64,000 nt of DNA from Kitasatospora sp. MAA4 (lineage in GTDB: Bacteria > Actinomycetota > Actinomycetes > Streptomycetales > Streptomycetaceae): NCBI RefSeq assembly GCF_029893355.1, contig NZ_JARZAI010000032.1, positions 17,225 through 81,224 of the forward strand, read 5' to 3'. Position 1 is the stretch's first letter; each line of letters starts with the position of its first letter. This document shows, piece by piece, positions 22,798-31,490 of this stretch. The notes under the pieces are model-generated. The model had not been told where the DNA came from, ran no database searches, and saw only the letters and a program-made list of their open reading frames with translations. The position numbers and the translations under genes are program-made.

Positions 22798-23334
22798 TCA
22801 CTTCACGTAGTGGGCGGAGTCCTCGGTGGCCAGGATCCGCTCGGCCTGCGCGACGACCTTGACGTCCGTCTCGGGCTCGGCCAGCTCCGGCATCGCCTTG
22901 AAGACCCAGGTGCGGTACGAGAAGAAGCGGAACAGCGTGCCGAGACCGGTGCCGAACGCCTTCGAGAGGTTGTACGCGATCGTGCCGTGCAGGCCCAGCG
23001 TGTAGGTGGAGAACCAGAGCGTGCCGTTCTCGATCAGCATGCCGATGCCGCTGAAGATCAGGAAGAGGGTGATCTCGCGGCGGCGCGAGGCCGCGTCGCT
23101 GTCGCGGTAGACCCAGTAGCGGTAGCCCAGGTAGTTGACGACGATCGCGACCGCCGTACCGATCACCGAGCAGCGCACGGGCGCCCAGCCGGTCGCGTGG
23201 ATCGCGAGGTTGGAGACCCCGAAGTTCACGAAGATGCCGACCAGCCCGACTATCCCGAACTTCACCACCTCGCCGGAGGCACCGCGCAGGCGCTGCAGCA
23301 GGGAGGGACTTGAGTGATCGCTGGTCGTGGTCAT
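22798..23334 (-). CDS. GtrA-family membrane protein
   Basis: 178-aa protein with four hydrophobic helices typical of GtrA flippase-like proteins: KFGIVGLVGIFVNFGVSNLAI, a segment with VIGTAVAIVVNYLGYRYWVYRD, FLIFSGIGMLIENGTLWFS and AFGTGLGTLFRFFSYRTWVF. Relatives help move lipid-linked sugars across the membrane. The ATG at 23334 follows AGGAGA and gives an N-terminus MTTTSDHSSPS; an upstream in-frame start at 23361 is less likely. It ends 3 bp from the kinase gene on the opposite strand. Confidence 0.88.
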   Translation of the reverse strand: MTTTSDHSSPSLLQRLRGASGEVVKFGIVGLVGIFVNFGVSNLAIHATGWAPVRCSVIGTAVAIVVNYLGYRYWVYRDSDAASRRREITLFLIFSGIGMLIENGTLWFSTYTLGLHGTIAYNLSKAFGTGLGTLFRFFSYRTWVFKAMPELAEPETDVKVVAQAERILATEDSAHYVK

Positions 23335-23499
23335 CCGCAGAGGTCTCCTGTGCCTGCTCAACTAAGAGGATTACGCCGTCCGCGTGGTCCGGCCATCCAG
23401 GCTACCGGCTCTTCATGAGGGATCCCTGCGAGCCGACTGCCCCCGATCGCCCCGCCGAGCGCCCCCGGCCGCCGGTACACCGCCCCCGACCGGCCCGGA

Positions 23500-23505
23500 T
23501 ATCCT
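23500..23505 (+). promoter_or_regulatory. -10-like TATCCT 6 nt before the purK GTG
   Basis: TATCCT at 23500-23505 ends 6 nt before GTG 23512, and no ribosome site is seen, suggesting leaderless transcription of purKE. Confidence 0.45.
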
Positions 23506-23511
23506 GGCAGC

Positions 23512-24669
23512 GTGACTTTCCCGGGCAGCGCAAAATTTCCAGTGGTGGGCATGGTCGGCGGCGGGCAGCTGGCGCGCATGGCACACCAGGCCGGCATCCC
23601 GCTCGGAGTGCGGTTCAAACTCCTTGCCGACACCCCGCAGGACTCCGCCTCGCAGGTGGTCTCCGACGTCGTCCTCGGCGACTACCGGGACCTGGAGACC
23701 CTGCGCCGCTTCGCGGCCGACTGCGACGTGGTCACCTTCGACCACGAGCACGTCCCCACCGAGCACCTGCGGGCCCTGCAGGCCGACGGCATCGCCGTGC
23801 GGCCCGGCCCCGAGGCGCTGGTGAACGCGCAGGACAAGGGCGTGATGCGGGCCACCCTGGACGCCATCGGCGTGCCCTGCCCGCGCCACCGCCTGGTCGC
23901 CGACCCGGCTGACGTGACCGCGTTCGCCAACGAGGGCGCGGGCTACCCCGTCGTGCTGAAGACCGTCCGCGGCGGCTACGACGGCAAGGGCGTCTGGGTC
24001 GTCGACGACGAGGAGCAGGCCCACGCGCCGTTCCTGGCCGGCGTCGCGGTGCTGGCCGAGGAGAAGGTCGACTACCTGCGCGAGCTCGCCGCCAACGTGG
24101 TGCGCTCGCCCAGCGGCCAGGCGGTCGCCTACCCGGTGGTGGAGAGCCTCCAGGAGAACGGCGTCTGCGCCGAGGTCACCGCCCCCGCCCCCGACCTGGA
24201 CCCGGTGCTGGCCGGCGAGGCCCAGGCGCTCGCGCTGCGGATCGCCGGGGAGCTGGACATCACCGGCCACCTGGCAGTCGAGCTGTTCCAGACCCGGGAC
24301 GGCCGGATCCTGGTCAACGAGCTCGCCATGCGCCCGCACAACTCCGGCCACTGGTCGATCGACGGCGCGGTCACCTCGCAGTTCGAGAACCACCTACGCG
24401 CGGTGCTCGACCTCCCGCTCGGGGACCCCCGCCCCCGCGCGAAGTGGACCGTGATGGTCAACGTCCTGGGCGGCGACTACCCGGACATGTACCACGCCTT
24501 CCTGCACTGCATGGCCCGCGACCCCGGCCTGCGGATCCACATGTACGGCAAGGACGTGAAGCCCGGCCGCAAGGTCGGCCACGTCACCGTCTTCGGGGAC
24601 GACCTCGACGACGTGCGCGAGCGCGCCCGCCACGCGGCCGCTTACCTGAGAGGAACCATCACCGAATGA
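23512..24669 (+). CDS. purK: 5-(carboxyamino)imidazole ribonucleotide synthase
   Basis: 385-aa ATP-grasp enzyme that carboxylates AIR with ATP and bicarbonate to N5-CAIR in purine synthesis. It has the N-terminal glycine-rich VGMVGGGQLARM, the ATP-grasp block PVVLKTVRGGYDGKGVWVV, EEKVDYLRELAANVVRS, and RILVNELAMRPHNSGHWSIDG with its metal-binding Glu and Asn. The stop overlaps the purE start as ATGA. Confidence 0.95.
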   Translation: MTFPGSAKFPVVGMVGGGQLARMAHQAGIPLGVRFKLLADTPQDSASQVVSDVVLGDYRDLETLRRFAADCDVVTFDHEHVPTEHLRALQADGIAVRPGPEALVNAQDKGVMRATLDAIGVPCPRHRLVADPADVTAFANEGAGYPVVLKTVRGGYDGKGVWVVDDEEQAHAPFLAGVAVLAEEKVDYLRELAANVVRSPSGQAVAYPVVESLQENGVCAEVTAPAPDLDPVLAGEAQALALRIAGELDITGHLAVELFQTRDGRILVNELAMRPHNSGHWSIDGAVTSQFENHLRAVLDLPLGDPRPRAKWTVMVNVLGGDYPDMYHAFLHCMARDPGLRIHMYGKDVKPGRKVGHVTVFGDDLDDVRERARHAAAYLRGTITE

Positions 24670-25199
24670 GTGCCCCCACCACTCCTTGTGTCGGCATCGT
24701 CATGGGCTCCGACTCCGACTGGCCGGTGATGGAGGCCGCCGCGCAGGCGCTGGACGAGTTCGAGGTCCGCTACGAGGTCGACGTGCTCTCCGCGCACCGG
24801 ATGCCGCGCGAGATGATCACGTACGGCGAGAACGCCCACAAGCGCGGCCTCAAGGCGATCATCGCGGGCGCCGGCGGCGCCGCCCACCTGCCGGGCATGC
24901 TGGCCTCGGTGACCCCGCTGCCGGTGATCGGCGTCCCGGTGCCGCTGCGCTACCTGGACGGCATGGACAGCCTGATGTCCATCGTCCAGATGCCGGCCGG
25001 CGTGCCGGTGGCCACCGTCTCCATCGCCGGAGCCCGCAACGCGGGCCTGCTGGCGGTCCGGATGCTCGCCGCCTTCGACACCGAACTCACCGAGCGGATG
25101 GTCGACTTCCAGGCCGAGCTGAACACCCAGGCCACCGACAAGGGCAAGAAGCTGCGCGCCAAGGTGGCCGGGTCGAGCGCCTTCGGCTTCGGAAAGTAG
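24666..25199 (+). CDS. purE: 5-(carboxyamino)imidazole ribonucleotide mutase
   Basis: 177-aa class I PurE that converts N5-CAIR to CAIR, the step after PurK. Motifs are GIVMGSDSDWPVMEAA, SAHRMPREMITYGENA (catalytic His) and AGAGGAAHLPGMLAS, with a C-terminal GARNAGLLAVRML. Translationally coupled to purK by a 4-nt overlap. Confidence 0.96.
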   Translation: MSAPTTPCVGIVMGSDSDWPVMEAAAQALDEFEVRYEVDVLSAHRMPREMITYGENAHKRGLKAIIAGAGGAAHLPGMLASVTPLPVIGVPVPLRYLDGMDSLMSIVQMPAGVPVATVSIAGARNAGLLAVRMLAAFDTELTERMVDFQAELNTQATDKGKKLRAKVAGSSAFGFGK

Positions 25200-25213
25200 C
25201 AGAATCGGGGGTC

Positions 25214-26404
25214 ATGGACCCTCAGCTGCTCGCCCGCGCCCGTGCCCTGCTCGTCGACGCCCCCGTGGTGGACGGTCACAACGACCTCCCCTGGGCGATG
25301 CGTTCCCAGGTCGGCTACGACCTGGACGCGATCGACCTGGCCGCGGACCAGAGCGACCGCCTGCACACCGACCTCGACCGGCTCCGGGCCGGCGGGGTGG
25401 GTGCGCAGTTCTGGTCGGTCTTCGTGCGCTCGGACTTCGCCGGTGACCAGGCCGTCAGCGCGACGCTGGAGCAGATCGACTTCGTCCGCGCGCTGGTCGA
25501 CCGGTTCCCCGAGCGGCTGCGGCTGGCGCTGACCGCCGACGACATGGAGGCCGCCCGGGCCGACGGGCGGATCGCCTCGCTGATGGGCGCCGAGGGCGGA
25601 CACAGCATCAACTCCTCGCTGGCCACCCTGCGGGCGCTGCACCAGCTGGGCGTGCGCTACATGACGCTCACCCACAACGACAACGTGCCGTGGGCGGACT
25701 CGGCCACCGACGCGCCGGCCGCGGGCGGGCTCACCGCGTTCGGAGTGGAGGTCGTCCGGGAGATGAACCGGCTCGGCATGCTGGTCGACCTCTCGCACGT
25801 CTCCGCCGACACCATGCGCGACGCGCTGCGGGTCAGCGAGGCGCCGGTGATCTTCTCGCACTCCTCGTCCCGCGCGGTCTGCGACCACCCGCGCAACATC
25901 CCGGACGACGTGCTGGCGTTGCTGCCCGCCAACGGCGGCGTGGCGATGGCCACCTTCGTGCCGAAGTTCATCCTGCCGGCCGCCGTCGAGTGGACCGCCC
26001 TCGCGGACGCCAACATGGAGGCGCACGGCCTGCACGCCCTGGAGCACACCCCCGATGCGATGAAGGTGCACCACGCCTTCGAGGCCGAGCACCCGCGCCC
26101 GCTGGCCACCGCCGCCACCGTCGCCGACCACCTGGACCACATGCGCGAGGTGGCCGGCATCGACCACCTGGGCATCGGCGGCGACTTCGACGGCACCGCG
26201 TTCGTCCCGGCCGACCTGGGCGACGTCGCGGGCTACCCCAACCTGGTCGCCGAACTGCTCGGCCGCCGCTGGTCGGAGGCCGACCTGGCCAAGCTCACCT
26301 GGCAGAACGCCGTCCGCACCCTGCGCGCAGCCGAGGACGCGGCCCGCGCGTTGCAGACCACCCGCCGGCCGTCCATCGCCACGCTGGCCGAGCTGGACTC
26401 CTAG
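25214..26404 (+). CDS. membrane dipeptidase-type M19 metallopeptidase
   Basis: 396-aa zinc dipeptidase of the renal dipeptidase family. Metal residues lie in VVDGHNDLPW (HxD), MGAEGGHSI (Glu), DLSHVSADT and IFSHSSSRAVCDHPRN (His residues), and LGIGGDFDGT (Asp). No signal peptide is visible, so it should be cytoplasmic. ATG 25214 begins 14 bp after purE and shares its direction, so co-transcription is likely. It ends by overlapping the convergent CoA-binding protein gene by 4 bp. Confidence 0.9.
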   Translation: MDPQLLARARALLVDAPVVDGHNDLPWAMRSQVGYDLDAIDLAADQSDRLHTDLDRLRAGGVGAQFWSVFVRSDFAGDQAVSATLEQIDFVRALVDRFPERLRLALTADDMEAARADGRIASLMGAEGGHSINSSLATLRALHQLGVRYMTLTHNDNVPWADSATDAPAAGGLTAFGVEVVREMNRLGMLVDLSHVSADTMRDALRVSEAPVIFSHSSSRAVCDHPRNIPDDVLALLPANGGVAMATFVPKFILPAAVEWTALADANMEAHGLHALEHTPDAMKVHHAFEAEHPRPLATAATVADHLDHMREVAGIDHLGIGGDFDGTAFVPADLGDVAGYPNLVAELLGRRWSEADLAKLTWQNAVRTLRAAEDAARALQTTRRPSIATLAELDS

Positions 26405-26811
26405 AGCAGCGGGATCTCGATCGCCGGGCAGCGGTCCATCACCATCCGCAGGCCGGCCGCCGTGGTGCGCTGGTACGCCGCCTCGTCGATCACGTCGAGC
26501 TGGAACCAGACCGCCGCGGCGCCGGCCGCCACGGCCTCGTCGGCCACCTGCCCGGCGAGGTCGCTGCGGACGAACACGTCCACCACGTCGACCGGGAACG
26601 GGATGTCGGCCAGCGAGGCGTACCCCTGCTCGCCGAGCACGGTCTCCGCCTTCGGGTGCACCGGCACCACGCGCTTGCCGAAGCGCTGGAGCACCTGGGC
26701 GACGCCGTACGCGGCGCGCCGGGTGTTGCTGGACAGCCCGACCACGGCCCAGGTGTCCCCGGAGGTGGTCAGGATCTCGCGCGCGGTTGCCTGGTCCCGG
26801 TAGCTCGTCAT
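26401..26811 (-). CDS. CoA-binding domain protein
   Basis: 136-aa single-domain Rossmann-fold protein of the YccU/CoA_binding_2 type. It has WAVVGLSSNTRRAAYGVAQVLQ (nucleotide loop), GKRVVPVHPKAETVLGEQGYASLADI, VDVVDVFV and AVWFQLDV. The family resembles the CoA-binding half of succinyl-CoA synthetase; a specific reaction is not established. It lies 37 bp downstream of the UDP-glucose dehydrogenase gene on the same strand and may be co-transcribed. Confidence 0.88.
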   Translation of the reverse strand: MTSYRDQATAREILTTSGDTWAVVGLSSNTRRAAYGVAQVLQRFGKRVVPVHPKAETVLGEQGYASLADIPFPVDVVDVFVRSDLAGQVADEAVAAGAAAVWFQLDVIDEAAYQRTTAAGLRMVMDRCPAIEIPLL

Positions 26812-26848
26812 AGCGGCTTCAACCCCGGCGGCCGACCGGTCATTCCGG

Positions 26849-28189
26849 CTAGCTGGGACGGCCCATCGCGCGGTAGGTCCAGCCGGCCGCGCGCCAGGCG
26901 TCGGCGTCCAGCACGTTCCGGCCGTCCACCAGCCGCCGCTCGGCGACCAGGGCGCCGACCTGGGCCGGGTCCAGGTCGCGGAACTCCTGCCACTCCGTCA
27001 GGTGCAGCACCACGTGGGCGCCCTCGACGGCCTCCAGCGCAGTGGCCGCGTAGGAGAGGCCGGGGAACATCTTGCGGGCGTTGTCCATCGCCTTGGGGTC
27101 GTAGACGGTCACCTGCGCGCCCTGCAACTGGATCTGCGCGGCCACGTTCAGCGCGGGCGAGTCGCGGATGTCGTCCGAGTTCGGCTTGAAGGCGGCGCCG
27201 AGCACGGCCACCCGGCGGCCCAGGAAGCCGCCGCCGCACTGCTCGCGGGCCAGTTCCACCATCCGGCTGCGGCGCCGCATGTTGATCGAGTCCACCTCGC
27301 GCAGGAAGGTCAGCGCCTGGTCCGCGCCCAGCTCGCCGGCCCGCGCCATGAAGGCCCGGATGTCCTTGGGCAGGCAGCCGCCGCCGAAGCCGAGTCCGGC
27401 CTGGAGGAAGCGGCCGCCGATCCGCTCGTCGTAGGAGAGCGCCTTGCTCAGCTGGGTGACGTCCGCGCCCGCGCTCTCGCAGACCTCGGCCATCGCGTTG
27501 ATGAAGGAGATCTTGGTGGCCAGGAAGGAGTTGGCCGCGGCCTTGACCAGCTCCGCGGTGGCGAAGTCGGTGACCACCAGCGGCACGCCCTCGTCGAGCA
27601 GCGTCGCGTAGACCTCGCGCAGCAGCTCCTCGGCCCGGCCGCCCTCGCGCACGCCGACCACCAGGCGGTCGGGGTGCAGGGTGTCGCCCACGGCGTAGCC
27701 CTCGCGCAGGAACTCCGGGTTCCAGGCCAGTTCGACGGCGTCGCCGGCCGGTGCCAGCGCGCGCAGCCGGTCGAGCAGCCGGCTCGCGCTGCCCACCGGC
27801 ACGGTGGACTTGCCGACCACCAGGGCGGGGCGGGTCAGGTGCGGGGCCAGTGCGTCCACCGCCGCGTCGACGTAGCTCATGTCGGCGGCGAACTCCCCCT
27901 TCTTCTGCGGGGTGTTGGTGCAGATGAAGTGGACGTCGGCGAACTCGGCGACCTCCTGCGAGGAGGCCGTGAAGCGCAGCCGGCCGGTCGAACCCTCGTG
28001 CCCGGCCACGTGCTTGAGCAGCAGCTCGGAGAGCCCGGGCTCGTACATCGGCACCTTGCCCGCGGCGAGCGAGGCCAGCTTCTCGGGGTCGATGTCCATC
28101 CCCAGCACCTCGAAGCCCAGTTCTGCGAGGCAGGCGGCGTGGGTGGCACCGAGATAGCCGGTACCGATCACCGAGATGCGCAGGGCCAC
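26849..28189 (-). CDS. UDP-glucose 6-dehydrogenase
   Basis: 446-aa NAD-dependent enzyme that oxidises UDP-glucose to UDP-glucuronate for cell-surface sugars. The NAD loop VIGTGYLGATHAA starts the protein. STVPVGSA, EFLREGYAVGD and the active-site GFGGGCLPKDIRAF (thioester Cys) follow, with VAVLGAAFKPNSDDIRDSP in the C-terminal domain. The second residue of the loop region (YLGATHA) is as in actinobacterial Ugd/TuaD proteins. It is divergent from the acyl-CoA dehydrogenase across a 150-bp promoter region. Confidence 0.94.
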   Translation of the reverse strand: MALRISVIGTGYLGATHAACLAELGFEVLGMDIDPEKLASLAAGKVPMYEPGLSELLLKHVAGHEGSTGRLRFTASSQEVAEFADVHFICTNTPQKKGEFAADMSYVDAAVDALAPHLTRPALVVGKSTVPVGSASRLLDRLRALAPAGDAVELAWNPEFLREGYAVGDTLHPDRLVVGVREGGRAEELLREVYATLLDEGVPLVVTDFATAELVKAAANSFLATKISFINAMAEVCESAGADVTQLSKALSYDERIGGRFLQAGLGFGGGCLPKDIRAFMARAGELGADQALTFLREVDSINMRRRSRMVELAREQCGGGFLGRRVAVLGAAFKPNSDDIRDSPALNVAAQIQLQGAQVTVYDPKAMDNARKMFPGLSYAATALEAVEGAHVVLHLTEWQEFRDLDPAQVGALVAERRLVDGRNVLDADAWRAAGWTYRAMGRPS

Positions 28190-28296
28190 GGGCTTCCCCT
28201 TTGAGGGTAGGACGGTCAGGGACTGATGGTATCTGCACCCGTGTCGTGCATGTCACCCTGCTCTAGGCAGGGTACGGGCCTAGAATTAGGATCTAC

Positions 28297-28314
28297 TTAA
28301 CGGTAGTTAACGGT
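28297..28314. repeat. direct repeat TTAACGGT x2 at one helical turn
   Basis: TTAACGGT at 28297-28304 and 28307-28314, a 10-bp period, 25-43 bp upstream of the acyl-CoA dehydrogenase ATG. The motif CCTA-GAAT-TAGG lies at 28279-28290 just before it. Probably a regulator-binding site. Confidence 0.45.
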
Positions 28315-28339
28315 GTTGACCAATAAGGGGAAATCGGCC

Positions 28340-29497
28340 ATGGCGAGCAGTTCGGACTTCGACCTCTTCCGTCTCTCGGAGGAGCACGACATGCTCCGGG
28401 AGGCGGTGCGCTCGCTCGCCGAGGCCAAGATCGCCCCCTTCGCGGCGGACGTCGACGAGCACAGCCGCTTCCCGCAGGAGGCGCTGGACGCCCTGCAGGC
28501 CAACGACCTGCACGCGGTGCACGTCCCGGAGGAGTATGGCGGCGCCGGCGCCGACGCGCTGGCCACCGTGATCGTGATCGAGGAGATCTCCCGCGTCTGC
28601 GCGTCCTCCTCGCTGATCCCGGCCGTCAACAAGCTCGGTTCGCTGCCGGTCCAGCTGTCCGGCTCCGAGGAGCTGAAGCAGAAGTACCTGGGCGCGCTGG
28701 CCCGCGGCGAGGGCATGTTCTCGTACTGCCTCTCCGAGCCGGACGCCGGTTCGGACGCCGCCGGGATGAAGACCCGCGCGGTGCGCGACGGCGACTTCTG
28801 GGTGCTCAACGGCGTCAAGCGCTGGATCACCAACGCGGGCGTCTCCGAGTTCTACACCGTCATGGCGGTCACCGACCCCGAGAAGCGCTCCAAGGGCATC
28901 TCGGCCTTCGTGGTCGAGAAGGGCGACGAGGGCGTCTCCTTCGGCGCGCCGGAGAAGAAGCTCGGCATCAAGGGCTCGCCGACCCGCGAGGTCTACCTGG
29001 ACAACGTCCGGATCCCGGCCGACCGCATGATCGGCGAGGAGGGCACCGGCTTCGCCACCGCGATGAAGACCCTCGACCACACCCGCGTCACCATCGCCGC
29101 CCAGGCCATCGGCATCGCCCAGGGTGCGCTCGACTACGCGGCGGGCTACGTCAAGGAGCGCAAGCAGTTCGGCAAGCCGATCGGCGAGTTCCAGGGCATC
29201 CAGTTCATGCTCGCCGACATGGCGATGAAGCTGGAGGCCGCCCGCCAGCTCACCTACGCCGCCGCGGCCAAGTCGCAGCGCACGGACAGCGACCTGACCT
29301 TCTTCGGCGCCGCTGCCAAGTGCTTCGCCTCGGACGTCGCGATGGAGGTCACCACCGACGCCGTCCAGCTCCTCGGCGGCTACGGCTACACCCGTGACTA
29401 CCCGCTGGAGCGCATGATGCGCGACGCGAAGATCACCCAGATCTACGAGGGCACCAACCAGGTCCAGCGCATCGTGATGGCGCGCAACCTGCCGTAG
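28340..29497 (+). CDS. acyl-CoA dehydrogenase
   Basis: 385-aa FAD enzyme that introduces the alpha-beta double bond into acyl-CoA. Signature stretches are YCLSEPDAGSDAAGM (FAD/substrate), WITNAG, a DHTRVTIAAQAIGIAQGALDYA helix, QLLGGYGYTRDYPLERMMRDAKI and QIYEGTNQVQRIVMAR, whose Glu is the catalytic base of the short- and medium-chain group. ATG 28340 has AAGGGGA 8 nt upstream; a TTG at 28313 in the same frame would overlap the putative operator. The substrate chain length cannot be told. Confidence 0.94.
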   Translation: MASSSDFDLFRLSEEHDMLREAVRSLAEAKIAPFAADVDEHSRFPQEALDALQANDLHAVHVPEEYGGAGADALATVIVIEEISRVCASSSLIPAVNKLGSLPVQLSGSEELKQKYLGALARGEGMFSYCLSEPDAGSDAAGMKTRAVRDGDFWVLNGVKRWITNAGVSEFYTVMAVTDPEKRSKGISAFVVEKGDEGVSFGAPEKKLGIKGSPTREVYLDNVRIPADRMIGEEGTGFATAMKTLDHTRVTIAAQAIGIAQGALDYAAGYVKERKQFGKPIGEFQGIQFMLADMAMKLEAARQLTYAAAAKSQRTDSDLTFFGAAAKCFASDVAMEVTTDAVQLLGGYGYTRDYPLERMMRDAKITQIYEGTNQVQRIVMARNLP

Positions 29498-29512
29498 TCC
29501 GACCCGGACAGC

Positions 29513-29556
29513 CGAAAGGGCCCCCACTTCGCAGCAGCGAGGTGGGGGCCCTTTCG
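29513..29556. terminator. 15-bp terminator hairpin after the acyl-CoA dehydrogenase
   Basis: 29513-29527 pairs perfectly with 29542-29556 around a 14-nt loop, 16 bp after the stop codon. Confidence 0.85.
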
Positions 29557-29644
29557 TGTGAAGTCGGCTCCGGGCGGGGCAGCTTCGGGTGACGATGGGG
29601 GGACGCGTCTGCCGGGAGCGCGAGGAGCACGAGGAGCACGACCG

Positions 29645-29914
29645 ATGAGCCACACCCCACCGCCAGGAGCGTCCGGGCCGTCGTACCCCGGCGGCCGACG
29701 CGGCACCCGTGGGCCTCGCAAGGGCAACCGGCCTCCGCTGCCGCCGACATCGCCACCCCCGGCCGGAGTAGACGAGGAGCCGCACATCGTGAGTCCGCAA
29801 CTGCCGCCCAGTCAGCCGCCGACGGATCTGCCGGGCGGCAAGCCCGCGCCGCCGCCCGGTCCCGCCCAGCCGCCGCCCCCGGGCCGCCCGCCGGTCAGGC
29901 CGCCGAGCGACTAG
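29645..29914 (+). CDS. small proline-rich hypothetical protein
   Basis: 89-aa protein starting MSHTPPPGASGPSYPGG, basic in the middle (GRRGTRGPRKGNRPP) and strongly Pro-rich to the end. GGAGCACGAGGAG precedes ATG 29645. No helix, domain or signal is visible, and I do not recognise it. It meets the LCP gene head-on with adjacent stop codons. The low complexity makes the coding call uncertain. Confidence 0.45.
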   Translation: MSHTPPPGASGPSYPGGRRGTRGPRKGNRPPLPPTSPPPAGVDEEPHIVSPQLPPSQPPTDLPGGKPAPPPGPAQPPPPGRPPVRPPSD

Positions 29915-31168
29915 TCACGAGGGCACTGCGGTGTCGTTCCTGATCGCGTCGAAGACCTGCTTCGACTTGACCGGGTCCCACTTGACCGCCGACTCCCCGG
30001 TGGAGGTGTGGTAGTCGGGGTTGCCGATCGGGACGGTGATGCTCTTCCCGCCGCCGCCGCTGACGCCCTTCATCGCGTCGAACAGCGAGGCGAGGTCGGT
30101 CAGCCCGGTGTTGTCGTCGACGATCAGCGTGCCGAGGCCGGAGCTGATCAGCGGGTAGAGGGTGAACGGGTCGAGCAGGGTGGCGGGCGTGGCCGCCTGG
30201 TGGGCGAGGGCGGAGAGGAACTTCTGCTGGTTCTTCATCCGGCCGAGGTCCTGGTCGGCCATCTGGTGGCGCTGGCGGACGAAGGCGAGCGACTGGGTGC
30301 CGTTCAGGGTCTGGCAGCCGGCCTTGAGGTTGAGGCCGGAGTCCTGGTCCTGGATGGGCTGGTCGATGCACATGTTCACACCGCCGACCGCGTCGACGAT
30401 GCCGGCGAACCCGGCGAAGCCGACCTCGGCGTAGTGGTCGATGTGGATGCCGGTGTTGGTCTCGACGGTCTCCACCAGCAGGCTGCCGCCGCCGTTGTTG
30501 AAGGCCGAGTTGATCTTGGACGTGGTGGCGGGGATGGTCCTGCCGCTGCCCGAGGTGTCCAGGTGCGCGGGGATCGGCACCCAGGAGTCGCGCGGAATGC
30601 TCATCAGGGTGTTCCCGCCCGAACCGATGTGCAGGATCATCATCGAGTCGCTGCGCTTGCCGCTGTCGGTACCCGTGTGCATGTCGATCTTCTGGGTGTC
30701 GCTCAGGCCGTCCCGGCTGTCCGAGCCGACGATCAGCCAGTTGGTGCCCTTCCCGGCGGCCGGGCGGCCCTGGTACGAGGCGAGCACGTTCTGGTGGTTC
30801 AGCTTGGAGTCGGCCCAGAAGTACGTGCCGACGCCGGTCGCCAGCAGCGCGGTGACCAGGCCCAGGACGGTCACCTTGATCTTCCGCCGGCGCGGCCACC
30901 GCGAGCGGGCCGGACCGCCGGCCGGCGGGCGCGGGCCCTGCGGACCCTGCGGGCCGCGCGGCGCACCGGGTCCGCCCGGGGCACCGCCCGGCGCGGCGGA
31001 CGGCGTCGCGTACGGGTTCCCGGGCCGCGGTCCGGCCGGGCGCGGCACGCCCGGCGCGGCGGGCGCACCCGGGCCGCGCGGGTTGAGCGACGGCGGCAGC
31101 GTCGGCTCAGCGCCGCTGCCGTACCCACTGCCACCGCCGCTCGGGCGGCCCTCCTGCCACGTGTTCAT
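29915..31168 (-). CDS. LytR-CpsA-Psr (LCP) family protein
   Basis: 417-aa type II membrane protein likely to transfer polyprenyl-linked glycopolymers to peptidoglycan. A Pro/Gly-rich cytoplasmic tail of about 90 residues and a basic patch (RSRWPRRRKIKV) precede one helix (VTVLGLVTALLATGVGTYFWA). The LCP domain outside carries WLIVGSDSRDGL, RSDSMMILHI, SIPRDSWVPIP and FVRQRHQMADQDLGR, with the Asp and Arg residues that bind the pyrophosphate and metal. The protein ends soon after the core domain. A second LCP gene lies at 36619. Confidence 0.9.
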   Translation of the reverse strand: MNTWQEGRPSGGGSGYGSGAEPTLPPSLNPRGPGAPAAPGVPRPAGPRPGNPYATPSAAPGGAPGGPGAPRGPQGPQGPRPPAGGPARSRWPRRRKIKVTVLGLVTALLATGVGTYFWADSKLNHQNVLASYQGRPAAGKGTNWLIVGSDSRDGLSDTQKIDMHTGTDSGKRSDSMMILHIGSGGNTLMSIPRDSWVPIPAHLDTSGSGRTIPATTSKINSAFNNGGGSLLVETVETNTGIHIDHYAEVGFAGFAGIVDAVGGVNMCIDQPIQDQDSGLNLKAGCQTLNGTQSLAFVRQRHQMADQDLGRMKNQQKFLSALAHQAATPATLLDPFTLYPLISSGLGTLIVDDNTGLTDLASLFDAMKGVSGGGGKSITVPIGNPDYHTSTGESAVKWDPVKSKQVFDAIRNDTAVPS

Positions 31169-31490
31169 GTTCCAGAGGATGCCCGATCCGGGTCCGCCCG
31201 AGTCGTCCCGAGCCGCTCACCAGAGCGCTTGTAGCAGAGTTGATGCAGGGTGGCGATGGTTCCGGCGCATGGTCACCGCGCCGCCGCACAACCTCGTACG
31301 GGAGGACCCTGAGCCCCGGGGCCGGGACCCCTAGGGGACGGCGTCGCGGACCCGTACCTCCGTCGCCATCAGGGTTCCTCCCGGCGGATGACGACCCGTT
31401 GACCTGGGCGGCCTACGTTGGAGGCATCCGCTCGACCTGGTGGAAATCGGGGCTGGGGGCGGCGGGGGACCACAGACCTAGGAGCGACCA
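31169..31490. other. 322-bp divergent intergenic region (LCP / ABC transporter)
   Basis: No gene seen. It contains a 10-bp palindrome CCCCTAGGGG (31328-31337) and TTGACC near 31398 as the only -35-like match on the plus strand. Confidence 0.5.
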
